Assembly: GCA_948444845.1 (NCBI GenBank)
Contig: CAOJVB010000005.1
Coordinates: 1 to 64,000, forward strand
Length of the DNA stretch: 64,000 nt
Reading direction: 5' to 3'
Source of the DNA: an uncultured Clostridiaceae bacterium
GTDB lineage: Bacteria > Bacillota > Clostridia > TANB77 > CAG-508
Both the position numbers and the translations under genes were made by a program. Below, one piece after another: positions 1 through 8,671 of this stretch (position 1 is its first letter; each line of letters starts with the position of its first letter). The notes under the pieces were generated by a model. It was not told the origin of the DNA. It ran no database searches and saw only the letters and a program-made list of their open reading frames with translations.

Positions 1-198
1 TATGCCATTTTTATCTATTTTGGTTTCATTTTTCTAATTTTTATTTTCAAACTAAAATCCTCCTTAATTAAGAAAAAGATATTGTTATTAGTTTCAACAA
101 AAGCATTATACACTAAATTTAACATAATGTAAATAAAAAATAATAAAAAAGCAAATAAATGGGTATAATCTTAAAAAAGAATTTTAAGGAGATTACAT

Positions 199-2802
199 AT
201 GCAAGAAAAAGAAGAGAAAAATGACATTATAAAAATGTATGAAAAAGAGAGTTTAAAAAATGTAGATGAATTTGTAAAAGAAAGTAATATAGATATAAAG
301 AATGGTTTAAATGAAAAACAAATAGAAGAAAACATGCACAAATATGGCTTAAACGAAATAAGGCAAAATAAACCGAAACAATGGTATAACTACTTTTTTG
401 AAAGCTTACTAAGTCCATTTAACCTAATATTATTAGGAATAGCAGTAGTTCTAACATACACAGATGTAATACTGCCAGAAACAAAAAACTATTCAAACAT
501 AATAGTAATACTTGTACTAATAGCAGTAAGTACACTATTAGAATTTTTTGAAGTATTCAAATCAAATAAAGCAGCAGAAAAATTGAAAAGCCTAATAGAA
601 ACAAAAGCACTAGTTTTAAGAAATGGAAAAGAAGAAAAGATTGCCTTAAATCAAATAACAGTAGGCGATATTGTAATACTTTCAGCAGGAGATATAATAC
701 CAGCAGATTTAAAAATAATAGAAGCAAAAGACTTATATGTATCACAATCAACCTTAACAGGAGAAAGTGAAGCCTCAAGAAAGGCCACTAGTTTAGAAAA
801 TAGTAAAATAGAAACAATAACAGACTTAAACAATATATGCTTCATGGGCACAAATGTAACAAGTGGATACGCAAAAGCAGTAGTAATAAAAACAGGAGAT
901 AGCACCTACTTCGGAAAAATAGCACATACAGTAACAAACGGAAAACCACAAACAGCATTCCAAAAAGGAATAAAAAGTGTAAGTAAGCTATTAATCAAAT
1001 TTATGCTAGTAATGATACCAATAATATTTGTACTAAATGTAAACACTCATGGAACATTAGTAGCCTTCACCTTTGCAGTAGCAATAGCGATAGGAATAAC
1101 TCCACTTTTGCTACCAGTAATACTATCTTCCAGCCTTGCAAAAGGTGCAGTAAAAATGTCAAAGAAAAAAACAATAATAAAAAAATTAGATTCCATTCAA
1201 AGTTTTGGAGCAATGAACATTCTATGTACAGATAAAACAGGAACCTTAACTGAAGATACAATAGTATTAGAAAAATATCTAGACATAAAAGGTAATGAAG
1301 ATATGGATGTACTAAAACACGTATATCTAAACTCATATTTCCAAACAGGACTAAAAGGCAACATAGATGAAGCAATAATAGCAAGAGGAGAAAAAGAGGG
1401 AATAGAAACTATTGCAAAAGAATATAAAAAAGTAGATGAAATACCATTCGACTTTTCAAGAAGAAGACTATCAATAGTAGTTACAGATGGAGAAAAAGAA
1501 AAGCTAATAACAAAAGGAGCTATTGAAGAAATATTAAATATATGTACAAAAGTAGAATATAAAGGAGAAGTATCAAAACTTACAGAAGAAATAAAAACAA
1601 ATATAAAAAACATAGCAAAAAGCTTAAACGAACAAGGCCTTAGAGTATTAGGAATATGTGAAAGAACAGACGTAAAAGAAATAAAACATTTTGAAGTAAA
1701 ACACGAAAAAGATATGATACTAATGGGCTTCATAGGTTTCTTAGACCCACCAAAAGAAAGTGCCAAAGAAGCAATAAACATGTTAAACAATAACGGAATA
1801 AGAGTAATAGTACTAACAGGAGATAACGAATATGTAACAAAAGCAGTATGTGAAAAAGTAGATATAAACACAAAAAGAATAGTATTAGGAAGCAAAATAG
1901 ATAAATTATCAGATAAAGCACTAGAGCGAATATTAAAAGACACAAATGTATTTGCAAAACTATCGCCAATACAAAAAGCAAGAATAGTAAGGGTATTAGG
2001 AGAAATGGGAAACATAGTAGGATATATGGGTGACGGAATAAACGATAGCCCACCACTAGTAAACTCAGAAGTAGGAATATCAGTAGATACAGCAGTAGAT
2101 ATAGCAAAAGAAACCGCAGATATAATACTACTAGAGAAAGACCTAAAAGTATTAAATGATGGAGTAATAGAAGGAAGAAAAACTTTTGGAAATCTAATGA
2201 AATATATAAAATTAGCAGCAAGCTTTAACTTTGGGGAAGTAAGTTCAATACTAATAGCAAGTGTACTACTGCCATTCTTCCCAATAACTCCAATACAACT
2301 ACTAGTACAAAGCCTAATATATGATATAGGTCAACTTTCTTTGCCAATGGATAACGTAGATGATGATTACGTAAGAAAACCAAGAAAATGGAGTATAAAA
2401 AGCATAAAAAACTTTATGATAGTAATGGGCCCAACAAGCGCAATATTCGACCTAATAATATTTGCTGCACTATGGTTTGTATTTGGAATAAGAGAAGCAG
2501 CCATATTCCAAACAATATGGTTCTCATATGGAATAATATCAAACTTAATAGGACTTCATATAATAAGAACAGCTAAAAAGCCATTCATAGAAAGTAACGC
2601 CTCAAAAATTGTATATATATTCACAGCAATAATATGTGTTGTAGCAATACTAGTACCATTTACATTTATAGGAAAATTTTTAGGGTTAGTACCACTTACA
2701 CTAAAATATATACTATTTATATTTGCAGTGCCAATAGTATATTGCTTGTTAGCATTAGAAGTTAAGAAGTTGTATATTAAAAAGTATGACGACTGGATTT
2801 AG
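199..2802 (+). CDS. mgtA: Mg2+-translocating P-type ATPase (MgtA-like)
   Basis: An 867-residue P-type cation pump of the inner membrane. Family marks in order: actuator motif TGES at residues 187-190, phosphorylation motif DKTGTLT starting at Asp345, and the hinge GDGINDSPP at 611-619. The run after the hinge (VGISVDTAVDIAKETADIILLEK, positions about 622-644) and the following membrane block match the MgtA/MgtB class better than Ca2+ pumps. The hydrophobic pairs at about 65-125, 265-320 and six C-terminal segments fit the usual topology and length. It starts at an ATG after TTTTAAGGAGATT. The gene stands alone. I see no Mg2+-sensing M-box in the 198-bp leader. All Gly codons are ordinary and no in-frame CGG occurs. 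Mg2+ specificity is inferred from family resemblance only. Confidence 0.9.
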   Translation: MQEKEEKNDIIKMYEKESLKNVDEFVKESNIDIKNGLNEKQIEENMHKYGLNEIRQNKPKQWYNYFFESLLSPFNLILLGIAVVLTYTDVILPETKNYSNIIVILVLIAVSTLLEFFEVFKSNKAAEKLKSLIETKALVLRNGKEEKIALNQITVGDIVILSAGDIIPADLKIIEAKDLYVSQSTLTGESEASRKATSLENSKIETITDLNNICFMGTNVTSGYAKAVVIKTGDSTYFGKIAHTVTNGKPQTAFQKGIKSVSKLLIKFMLVMIPIIFVLNVNTHGTLVAFTFAVAIAIGITPLLLPVILSSSLAKGAVKMSKKKTIIKKLDSIQSFGAMNILCTDKTGTLTEDTIVLEKYLDIKGNEDMDVLKHVYLNSYFQTGLKGNIDEAIIARGEKEGIETIAKEYKKVDEIPFDFSRRRLSIVVTDGEKEKLITKGAIEEILNICTKVEYKGEVSKLTEEIKTNIKNIAKSLNEQGLRVLGICERTDVKEIKHFEVKHEKDMILMGFIGFLDPPKESAKEAINMLNNNGIRVIVLTGDNEYVTKAVCEKVDINTKRIVLGSKIDKLSDKALERILKDTNVFAKLSPIQKARIVRVLGEMGNIVGYMGDGINDSPPLVNSEVGISVDTAVDIAKETADIILLEKDLKVLNDGVIEGRKTFGNLMKYIKLAASFNFGEVSSILIASVLLPFFPITPIQLLVQSLIYDIGQLSLPMDNVDDDYVRKPRKWSIKSIKNFMIVMGPTSAIFDLIIFAALWFVFGIREAAIFQTIWFSYGIISNLIGLHIIRTAKKPFIESNASKIVYIFTAIICVVAILVPFTFIGKFLGLVPLTLKYILFIFAVPIVYCLLALEVKKLYIKKYDDWI

Positions 2803-2851
2803 TGTCCCATTGGGGACGTTTCCTAATGGGTAATCTGTCCCTTTTGGACAC
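2803..2851. repeat. GGGGACG-family dispersed repeat
   Basis: A short imperfectly palindromic repeat (TTGGGGACGTTTCC ... CTGTCCCTTTTGGACA) directly after the mgtA stop. Related copies, some in the opposite orientation, are at 15011-15058, 24185-24235 and, in shorter form, 49000-49033. Confidence 0.7.
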
Positions 2852-2977
2852 TTTAATTTAATATAATAAAACAGAAGTAATAAAAATATAAAAATAACTT
2901 GTATTATGTATAGTAATATGTTATACTTCAAGCAGTAACCTTGTAGAAATTAAATAACTTATAAGGAGGAAGACTAT

Positions 2978-3391
2978 ATGCAAAAAGTATTACAAACTCA
3001 ATTTTTAAACATTTCACGGTCTCATAATATAACAATTAAGGAAATTAAAAGACTTAAAAGAGAATTAGAAAAACAAATAAGTGATGAAGAAAAAATAGAG
3101 TTGGAAAATCAATTATTATTTTGGGAAAGAATGCGTTATGTTCAAAGAGACCAAATAAGCGAAATAATACATGAAGCAGTAAGAAAAAAAATAAACATTG
3201 AGATAAATGGGAAAGAAGAAGAAATAGTAGCGTTAATAGATTTTTATTCACAAAGAAATATTGCAGGTCATAAAATTATTTCAGCACAGCAAGACCTTCC
3301 AAATACACCACTGATAAACAAATTCTTATCAGCATATGGTAGTGAAAATAATTATATAATGAAACATATAATGTCTGATATATTAAGTTAA
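2978..3391 (+). CDS. Hypothetical protein, 137 aa
   Basis: Not recognised. A 137-residue soluble, charged, probably largely helical protein with a Lys/Glu-rich coiled-coil-like stretch at about residues 20-50. A strong ATAAGGAGGAAG site precedes the ATG and a hairpin terminator follows at once, so it looks like a single-gene transcription unit. Codon use is less AT-biased than in neighbouring housekeeping genes. It holds an in-frame CGG at 3017-3019 (residue 14) that must be read as an ordinary triplet, because a +1 shift there meets a stop almost immediately. The upstream layout (a GTAGAAA-like stretch, then ATAACTTATAAGGAGGAA) resembles that of the unrelated gene at 9507. Confidence 0.75.
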   Translation: MQKVLQTQFLNISRSHNITIKEIKRLKRELEKQISDEEKIELENQLLFWERMRYVQRDQISEIIHEAVRKKINIEINGKEEEIVALIDFYSQRNIAGHKIISAQQDLPNTPLINKFLSAYGSENNYIMKHIMSDILS

Positions 3392-3395
3392 ACTA

Positions 3396-3436
3396 AAAAA
3401 TGCTTAGAAATTTAAATAAATTTCTAGGCATTTTTA
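3396..3436 (+). terminator. Intrinsic terminator
   Basis: A stem AATGCTTAGAAATTT / AAATTTCTAGGCATT with an AAAT-type loop, followed by a T-run. It ends the 2978-3391 gene just before the metK promoter. Confidence 0.8.
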
Positions 3437-3456
3437 TAAAAACAAATTAAAACATA

Positions 3457-3485
3457 TTGACAAAATAAATAATAAAAAATATAAT
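3457..3485 (+). promoter_or_regulatory. Sigma-A-type promoter of the metK leader
   Basis: Perfect -35 TTGACA (3457-3462) and -10 TATAAT (3480-3485) with 17-bp spacing, placed just before the SAM riboswitch. Confidence 0.85.
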
Positions 3486-3497
3486 GGCAATAATATG

Positions 3498-3592
3498 TTA
3501 TCAAGAGTGGACGAGAGAATCGGCTCAATGACTCCACAGCAACCTATAAAATAAGGTGCTAATACCGACAAAGCAAACGCTTTGGCTGATAA
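3498..3592 (+). ncRNA. SAM-I (S-box) riboswitch
   Basis: The P1 strands TTATCAAGAG and CTGATAA enclose the S-box core. The P2 strands TGGA/TCCA are followed by AGCAACC, then GGTGCTAATACC and the hairpin AAAGC/GCTTT. This matches the SAM-I consensus (P1, kink-turn P2, GCAACC, GGTGCTAA, P4). A terminator-like hairpin follows and metK is downstream, so it should reduce metK expression when S-adenosylmethionine is plentiful. Confidence 0.9.
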
Positions 3593-3612
3593 TTTTCATA
3601 AAACGAAAATAT

Positions 3613-3645
3613 TAACCTTTGGCGTTGTAAGCCAGAGGTTTTCTA
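3613..3645 (+). terminator. Riboswitch expression-platform terminator
   Basis: AACCTTTGGC ... GCCAGAGGTTTT forms a stem-loop ending in a short T tract just after the SAM-I aptamer. This suits transcription attenuation. Confidence 0.65.
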
Positions 3646-3964
3646 TATTATTAGGAGAGCTATCCACCATAGTTAAGTTAGCTATTTGAATGTTAGTGAG
3701 TTACAGATAACTTATATTTAGTAAAACGAAAAAGGTTAGTTCCCTAAGAATATGATTATGAAATAATTAGATTCTCTTATATGGTTTTGCCATTTAGAAA
3801 ATTTGAATATTAAATATTCTTGAATAACATACAAATAATAAGAATAGAGGGGTAATATAAGAGAAGAAATGTATAAAATTAAGAGCAAATCAAAAATAAA
3901 CATACATAATATGACTACAAATATATAACCTTAAAATTCTGAAAAAAGAAAGAAGGAATAAAAT
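3646..3964 (+). other. Long metK leader with two dispersed repeats
   Basis: About 320 bp without a gene between the attenuator and metK. It holds a GAGTTACAGATAACTT-type repeat at 3676-3714 (relatives at 23281-23320 and 63093-63133) and an imperfect hairpin repeat at 3766-3803 (relative at 22788-22828). A purine-rich AAAGAAGGAATAAAAT stretch serves as ribosome binding site. I see no further gene or aptamer. Confidence 0.6.
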
Positions 3965-5071
3965 ATGAAGAAATTTTTTACATCAGAAAGCGTAACAGAA
4001 GGTCACCCAGATAAACTATGTGACCTAATTTCAGATAGCATTTTAGATAGCTATTTAGAAAAAGATGAGAATTCAAGAGTAGCAGTAGAAACATTTGCAT
4101 CAAAAAACCTAATAGTAGTAGCAGGGCAAATAACATCAAAAGGAGAAGTTGATATAGAAAATCTAGTAAGAAAAATAATTAAATATATAGGTTATTACAA
4201 TAGTGAGTTAGACATAGATTATAAAACTTGCAAAATAATAACAAATATAACAAAACAAAGCACTGACATAGGAATGGGAGTGGATATAGGAGGAGCAGGA
4301 GACCAAGGAATAATGTTTGGATATGCTTGCGATGAAACTGAAAACTATATGCCCTATGCAATAAATATGGCACATAAACTATCAAAAGAATTAACAAATG
4401 TACGAAAAGGAGGAAAAATAAAAGGCCTAAGACCAGATGGAAAAGTACAAGTTACAGTAGAATATGAAGGAAATAAAGTAGAAAGAATTGACACAATACT
4501 AATATCCACACAGCATGAAGAAAATGTGGATATCGACAATCTAAAACAAGAAATAATAGAAAAAATAATAGACAAAATAGTACCTAAAAATATGATAGAC
4601 GAAAATACAAAAATATATATAAATCCAACAGGAAGATTTGTAATAGGAGGTCCATTAGGAGATACAGGTCTAACCGGCAGAAAAATAATAGTAGATACTT
4701 ACGGTGGCTATGCAAGACACGGAGGAGGAGCATTTTCGGGAAAAGACGCAAGTAAAGTAGATAGGTCAGCAGCATACATGTTAAGGCACATAGCCAAAAA
4801 CATAGTAGCAAATGGATATGCCCAAAAATGCGAAATACAAATATCATATGCAATTGGTGTTGAGAAGCCAACATCAATATTAGTAGAAACCTTTGGAACA
4901 AACACAATACCAGAAGAACAAATAGTAGAAAAAATAAAAACTAAATTTGACTTAACACCAAATGGAATAATAAAATATTTATGTTTAAACAAGCCAATTT
5001 ATGCAAAAACAACAAACTATGGGCATTTTGGAAAAGAAGAATTAGAGTGGGAGAAAGTTATAAAATTATAA
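3965..5071 (+). CDS. metK: S-adenosylmethionine synthetase
   Basis: Makes S-adenosylmethionine from methionine and ATP in the cytoplasm. Its 368 residues are slightly fewer than the usual 380-400. Visible motifs: the N-terminal ATP/methionine motif SVTEGHPDKLCD (H14, D16, K17), the GAGDQGIMFGYA signature at about 109-120, and the glycine-rich loop GGGAFSGKDASKVDRSA at about 252-268. Three-domain organisation is preserved. It begins at ATG after AGAAGGAATAAAAT and is preceded by the SAM-I riboswitch leader, which explains its regulation. It has no in-frame CGG. Assignment is firm. Confidence 0.97.
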   Translation: MKKFFTSESVTEGHPDKLCDLISDSILDSYLEKDENSRVAVETFASKNLIVVAGQITSKGEVDIENLVRKIIKYIGYYNSELDIDYKTCKIITNITKQSTDIGMGVDIGGAGDQGIMFGYACDETENYMPYAINMAHKLSKELTNVRKGGKIKGLRPDGKVQVTVEYEGNKVERIDTILISTQHEENVDIDNLKQEIIEKIIDKIVPKNMIDENTKIYINPTGRFVIGGPLGDTGLTGRKIIVDTYGGYARHGGGAFSGKDASKVDRSAAYMLRHIAKNIVANGYAQKCEIQISYAIGVEKPTSILVETFGTNTIPEEQIVEKIKTKFDLTPNGIIKYLCLNKPIYAKTTNYGHFGKEELEWEKVIKL

Positions 5072-5169
5072 ATAAACATAATGCTTGATTTTTATATATA
5101 ATTATGTTAAAATGTGAACGAAAACGTTTAAACATTCATTTTGCAATTGCAAAAGAAGGAGGACAAAAT

Positions 5170-6021
5170 ATGAAATCTAAAAAATTAATGTTGTATTTAC
5201 GGACAAAAATAGGTACAAGAAATTTTTATGAAGATATTACCTTTAAAGGAGATAGTACTGAACTAAAAATGCACATGTTAAAATGGTGCGATAACTTAGG
5301 AAAATATAAAGAGCTTAAGATTAATCAATTTAAGGAGTTGCTATTGCCTTTAAATGAAATCGTTTTTCCAATCAAAATTAACAAGTTTTTTTGTAGATCA
5401 GGTAGAAGATTAGATATAGACTTTACAGATAGTGAAGGAAAGAATTATTACATGATACAGGATACTATATATGACTATAATTCGATGAACACCTATACAA
5501 TAGGAAGAAGAAATAGTAAGTTAGAACCATTACTGGACAGAGATTTTACCTTTGAAATTTTAGAAGATAGCATACACATAATTAAATCAGGTGTATTGAA
5601 ACTAAAAGAAGATGGTAAAAATGATGAAATAGCAGTTGATTTTATATATAAGAAGGAAGAAAATATTACACAAGCTACATTAAAATCATATGTAACTAAC
5701 AGAACTATAAAAATTCAATATCCAACAATTGGTATGGAATTTGATAAAGATGTTCTAGAATTTCTTTTCAAAATTAATGAAGAACATTGGTATTATTATG
5801 ATGTTTTTCCAATATTGCGATGGATATCAACTGTATTAGAAGAACCTATTTGTGTTTCTATAACAGCAGAAGTCGAAAAAGAAATATCCTCAGAAATAGA
5901 TGTAGTAAAAGGAAGGGTTCAAAGATATACATTAACAGAAATAATAAATGAAGGAGAAGTACATATAACAAAGAAAATTTTTAATAAGGATTTAGAAGAG
6001 TTTTTGTACACAAAAGAATAA
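5170..6021 (+). CDS. Hypothetical protein, 283 aa
   Basis: Not recognised. I chose the ATG at 5170 because AAGGAGGACAAAAT stands just before it; the frame is open further upstream to 5104. The protein has no signal peptide or membrane segment. It has mixed beta-rich character with many aromatic residues in the middle, and tails off in alternating beta strands. It is a single-gene unit with its own terminator. Residue 11 is an in-frame CGG at 5200-5202 that must be an ordinary codon, since a +1 shift would stop within a few codons. The leader contains AACGAAAACGTTTAAAC, a partly palindromic sequence that could be an operator, but I cannot assign a regulator. Confidence 0.75.
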   Translation: MKSKKLMLYLRTKIGTRNFYEDITFKGDSTELKMHMLKWCDNLGKYKELKINQFKELLLPLNEIVFPIKINKFFCRSGRRLDIDFTDSEGKNYYMIQDTIYDYNSMNTYTIGRRNSKLEPLLDRDFTFEILEDSIHIIKSGVLKLKEDGKNDEIAVDFIYKKEENITQATLKSYVTNRTIKIQYPTIGMEFDKDVLEFLFKINEEHWYYYDVFPILRWISTVLEEPICVSITAEVEKEISSEIDVVKGRVQRYTLTEIINEGEVHITKKIFNKDLEEFLYTKE

Positions 6022-6024
6022 TTT

Positions 6025-6051
6025 AAAGGCGAATGGGATTCCATTCGCCTT
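6025..6051 (+). terminator. Intrinsic terminator
   Basis: Stem AAGGCGAATGG / CCATTCGCCTT with loop GATT, then a T-rich stretch. Ends the 5170-6021 gene. Confidence 0.75.
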
Positions 6052-6159
6052 ATATAATGTTTTTTTGATATTTGACATAAAAACAAGATATATGATAAAA
6101 TACTAACAAATTTGTATAAATATAAACCTAATTAAATAATTTTAAAGGAGGTATAACCT

Positions 6160-6741
6160 ATGAAAATAATTGGAGTAACAGGAAAATCTGGAAGTGGAAA
6201 AACCACCTTTGCAAAATTACTAGCAAAGAAATTAAATTGTGAGTATATAGATATAGATAAAATAAGTCATATGCCATTAAAAAAGCCAGAAATAATTCGT
6301 ATATTATGTGAAAAATTCGGAAATGAAATACTAGATGAAAGCGGAAATATAGACAGAAAGAAAATGGGAAATATAGTTTTTTCAGATGAAGAAAAGCTAA
6401 ACGAGTTAAAGAAGATAACAGAGGCAGATGCATACAAAGAGTTAGATACCATATTAGCTAATTCAAATAGCAATGCAATAGTTTTAGAATGGATAAAATT
6501 ACCTACTATTAAGTATTGGCAAAAATGTGACTCAAAAATATTAGTTAAAGCAGACCAAGAAAAAAGAAAAGAAAGAGTGATACAAAGAGATAACATCTCA
6601 GAAAAATACTTTGAAAAAAGAGATTCAGCAAGTATAGAATATAAAGAAGCCGAATTTAACTATATTTTTGAAAATGACTACAATGAACAAAAAATGGAAG
6701 AAACTATTAATATGATAATTGGCAAAATTATGGAGGATTAA
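6160..6741 (+). CDS. coaE: Dephospho-CoA kinase-like protein
   Basis: A 193-residue P-loop kinase. The Walker A motif GKSGSGKTT lies at residues 8-16, with a DID motif after the first strand (YIDIDKIS). The middle region (IDRKKMGNIVFSDEEKL, about 67-83) matches the CoaE pattern 'DG.IDR..LG..VF'. CoaE phosphorylates the 3'-OH of dephospho-CoA, the last step of coenzyme A synthesis. The Walker A is slightly unusual (KSGSGKTT where GGIGSGKST is typical), so a related nucleotide kinase is possible. It starts at ATG after AAGGAGGTATAACCT. The next gene follows after 5 bp, so the two are probably co-transcribed. The CoA enzyme CoaD is encoded 800 bp away on the other strand. Confidence 0.8.
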   Translation: MKIIGVTGKSGSGKTTFAKLLAKKLNCEYIDIDKISHMPLKKPEIIRILCEKFGNEILDESGNIDRKKMGNIVFSDEEKLNELKKITEADAYKELDTILANSNSNAIVLEWIKLPTIKYWQKCDSKILVKADQEKRKERVIQRDNISEKYFEKRDSASIEYKEAEFNYIFENDYNEQKMEETINMIIGKIMED

Positions 6742-6746
6742 AAACT

Positions 6747-7493
6747 ATGAAATTAAAAGTATTAGGAACACAATCACCATACAACACCAAAAAACACAAC
6801 TGCCCAGGATTTTTTATACAAGAAGGTGAAAACTTGCTAATGCTAGACTGCGGAAGCGGAACCCATAAAATGTTAAAATATCCTAAAGACTTGAAAAACT
6901 TATCAGTAATTATAAGTCACTTACACAGAGACCACTATAATGATATTTATAACTTACAATATGCATCTTTTGTATTTCATAATCAAAAAAGAATTGATAG
7001 CCCAATCAATATATATCTTCCACAATCACCAAACAGTATAAATGAAGATATAAAAGCAGAAAGCAATTCATTTGCAAACTATCATGAAATTTCTGAAAAT
7101 ACAAAAATAAACATAGGAAACATGCAAGTAACATTTTGCACTACAGACCATCCAGTAGAAACTTATGCCATAAAAGTTACAAATGGAAAAACAAGTATAG
7201 TATATACTTCAGACACATCATTTACAAGTAAAGATAGAATAGTACAATTTGCAAAAGGAGCATACTTACTAATATGTGAAGCAAGTTTGCTAGAAAGCTA
7301 TGGTTTCCCTGAAATTAACTCACACTTAACAGCCAAACAAGCAGGAATAATTGCAAAAGAAGCTAAAGTAAAGGAACTAATGCTAACTCACTTTTGGCCA
7401 GAAGAAAATACAATACAATACTTAAAAGAGGCAAAGAAAGAATTCAAAAGAGTAGTTATAGCCAAAGAAGGAAGGTCTAAAAAAATTAATTAA
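6747..7493 (+). CDS. Metallo-beta-lactamase-fold hydrolase (RNase Z-like subfamily)
   Basis: A 248-residue protein with the zinc motif HxHxDH at H58-L-H60-R-D62-H63, an earlier LDCGSGTH strand, a STSDTSF-like Asp ligand (YTSDTSF, about 151-157) and a C-terminal HFWPEE histidine. This layout is the RNase Z/ElaC-like branch of the MBL fold, and its compact size fits the short single-domain hydrolases often annotated as MBL-fold metallohydrolases. Substrate is unknown; tRNA 3' processing is one possibility but the flexible arm typical of RNase Z is not evident. It lies 5 bp after coaE, probably in the same transcript. Confidence 0.85.
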   Translation: MKLKVLGTQSPYNTKKHNCPGFFIQEGENLLMLDCGSGTHKMLKYPKDLKNLSVIISHLHRDHYNDIYNLQYASFVFHNQKRIDSPINIYLPQSPNSINEDIKAESNSFANYHEISENTKINIGNMQVTFCTTDHPVETYAIKVTNGKTSIVYTSDTSFTSKDRIVQFAKGAYLLICEASLLESYGFPEINSHLTAKQAGIIAKEAKVKELMLTHFWPEENTIQYLKEAKKEFKRVVIAKEGRSKKIN

Positions 7494-7502
7494 ATGTAAA
7501 TA

Positions 7503-7541
7503 AAGTAAAGTGCTGAGCCTAGACTCAGCACTTTACTTTTT
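7503..7541. terminator. Bidirectional terminator between convergent genes
   Basis: Perfect stem AAGTAAAGTGCTGAG / CTCAGCACTTTACTT with T-run on one side and A-run on the other. It serves both the MBL-fold gene and coaD, whose last bases overlap it. Confidence 0.9.
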
Positions 7542-8016
7542 ATACCTTACTTTTCATTACTACTTCCAAAACTTCCTTAGGAAGGTATTCAGAAACATCT
7601 ACGCCATTTTTAAGAAATTCCATAACCATACTAGAACTAACAATTCCAAAATCACCAGCTCTAAGATAAATAGTATCTAATCCAGAAAACTGTTTATTAA
7701 TTATAGCCATATTTTCCTCATAAAGATAATCATAATTATTTCGAATACCTCTTATAAGAAGGGTTGCATTGTTATCAAGAGCTGCCTTAACAGTCAAGCC
7801 TTCATAAGTTATAACAGTTACATTAGAAAGTCCTTCACGAATTAGAACCTTCTCAATAGTTTCTTTCATCAACTCCTTATCAAATCTACGTTTCTTATCA
7901 GAATTGGTACCAATTCCAATAACAACTTTTTCGCATAATCTAAGAGCTTCCTTAGTTACATGCAAGTGTCCAACAGTAAAAGGGTCAAAGCTACCTGAAT
8001 AAAAACCAATTTCCAT
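7540..8016 (-). CDS. coaD: Phosphopantetheine adenylyltransferase
   Basis: Transfers AMP from ATP to 4'-phosphopantetheine, the penultimate step of coenzyme A synthesis. The 158-residue length is typical. The nucleotidyltransferase signature GSFDPFTVGHL (residues 8-18) carries the T/HxGH motif ending at H17. The conserved RGIRNNYDYLYEENMA block (about 89-104) and the C-terminal SSSMVMEFL segment are canonical. Start ATG at 8016 is preceded on the minus strand by AAAGGAGGTATT. It is convergent with the coaE-MBL pair and shares a terminator with it. Confidence 0.95.
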   Translation of the reverse strand: MEIGFYSGSFDPFTVGHLHVTKEALRLCEKVVIGIGTNSDKKRRFDKELMKETIEKVLIREGLSNVTVITYEGLTVKAALDNNATLLIRGIRNNYDYLYEENMAIINKQFSGLDTIYLRAGDFGIVSSSMVMEFLKNGVDVSEYLPKEVLEVVMKSKV

Positions 8017-8217
8017 ATAAAATACCTCCTTTTAGGTAATAGAAAAGATATACCCATTAAAAATTTTATTTTGGGTAATTAAATTAAAATGCTTTTGACA
8101 TTATAGCACAATATACATAAAACCTCAATAGAAAATAATAAATTTAAGTAAACCTACAAATTTCTACAATAAACGCAAATGAAATATAGTATAATATAAA
8201 AATAAGGAGGAAGAATT

Positions 8218-8601
8218 ATGGATTTAAATATATTAAAAAATATAAAAGAAGACATAGAAAATAAATTTGATGTAAAAGCTTTTATAGAAGAATTAACAAA
8301 TTATTTGAAAAATATGGAAACACCAAAGATAAAAGAAAATGAAAATATTTCAGAAATAGATGTAGATGAAGAATTGCAAAATTACAGAAAAGAAGGACAC
8401 CTATATTTAGTAACAGAAGATAGAAATAATGAAATCTATTTATGCGACTATACTGAGAAATCAAAAATAGAATTTAAAGAAAAAATAACAGATAAAGACC
8501 TACTAAATGTAGCAAAAGAAGGAGCGATGCTACAATATAAAAATGGAAAATACGAATTATATTCAGAAAATGGATATGATATGTTCTTTGAAGAAAATTA
8601 A
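8218..8601 (+). CDS. Hypothetical acidic protein, 127 aa
   Basis: Not recognised. A small, strongly acidic, soluble protein rich in Glu, Asp and Lys, with a helical first half (about 1-65) and a beta-like second half. ATAAGGAGGAAGAATT precedes the ATG. Codon use is the AT-rich type of the housekeeping genes. It lies 70 bp before the nuclease gene and may share its transcript. Confidence 0.75.
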   Translation: MDLNILKNIKEDIENKFDVKAFIEELTNYLKNMETPKIKENENISEIDVDEELQNYRKEGHLYLVTEDRNNEIYLCDYTEKSKIEFKEKITDKDLLNVAKEGAMLQYKNGKYELYSENGYDMFFEEN

Positions 8602-8671
8602 AATAAAACTTTTATATATTTTTTTATTATGTTATACTACCTATATAAGAATAGGAAAGGTAAAAATCAAA

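Noticed and set aside
1-120. AAGGAGG-like sequence on the minus strand near position 61
   Set aside because: The frame after it stops after about eleven codons; no gene supported.
199-199. Mg2+ riboswitch (M-box) before mgtA
   Set aside because: The 198-bp leader lacks the M-box core; only AT-rich sequence is seen.
1197-2015. Long antisense frame within mgtA and similar minus-strand frames in other genes
   Set aside because: No ribosome site and no family match; AT-rich coding DNA gives long, hydrophobic or Ser-rich antisense frames by chance.
5110-5150. CcpA-type operator in AACGAAAACGTTTAAAC
   Set aside because: Only partly fits the cre consensus; a chance AT-rich palindrome is as likely.
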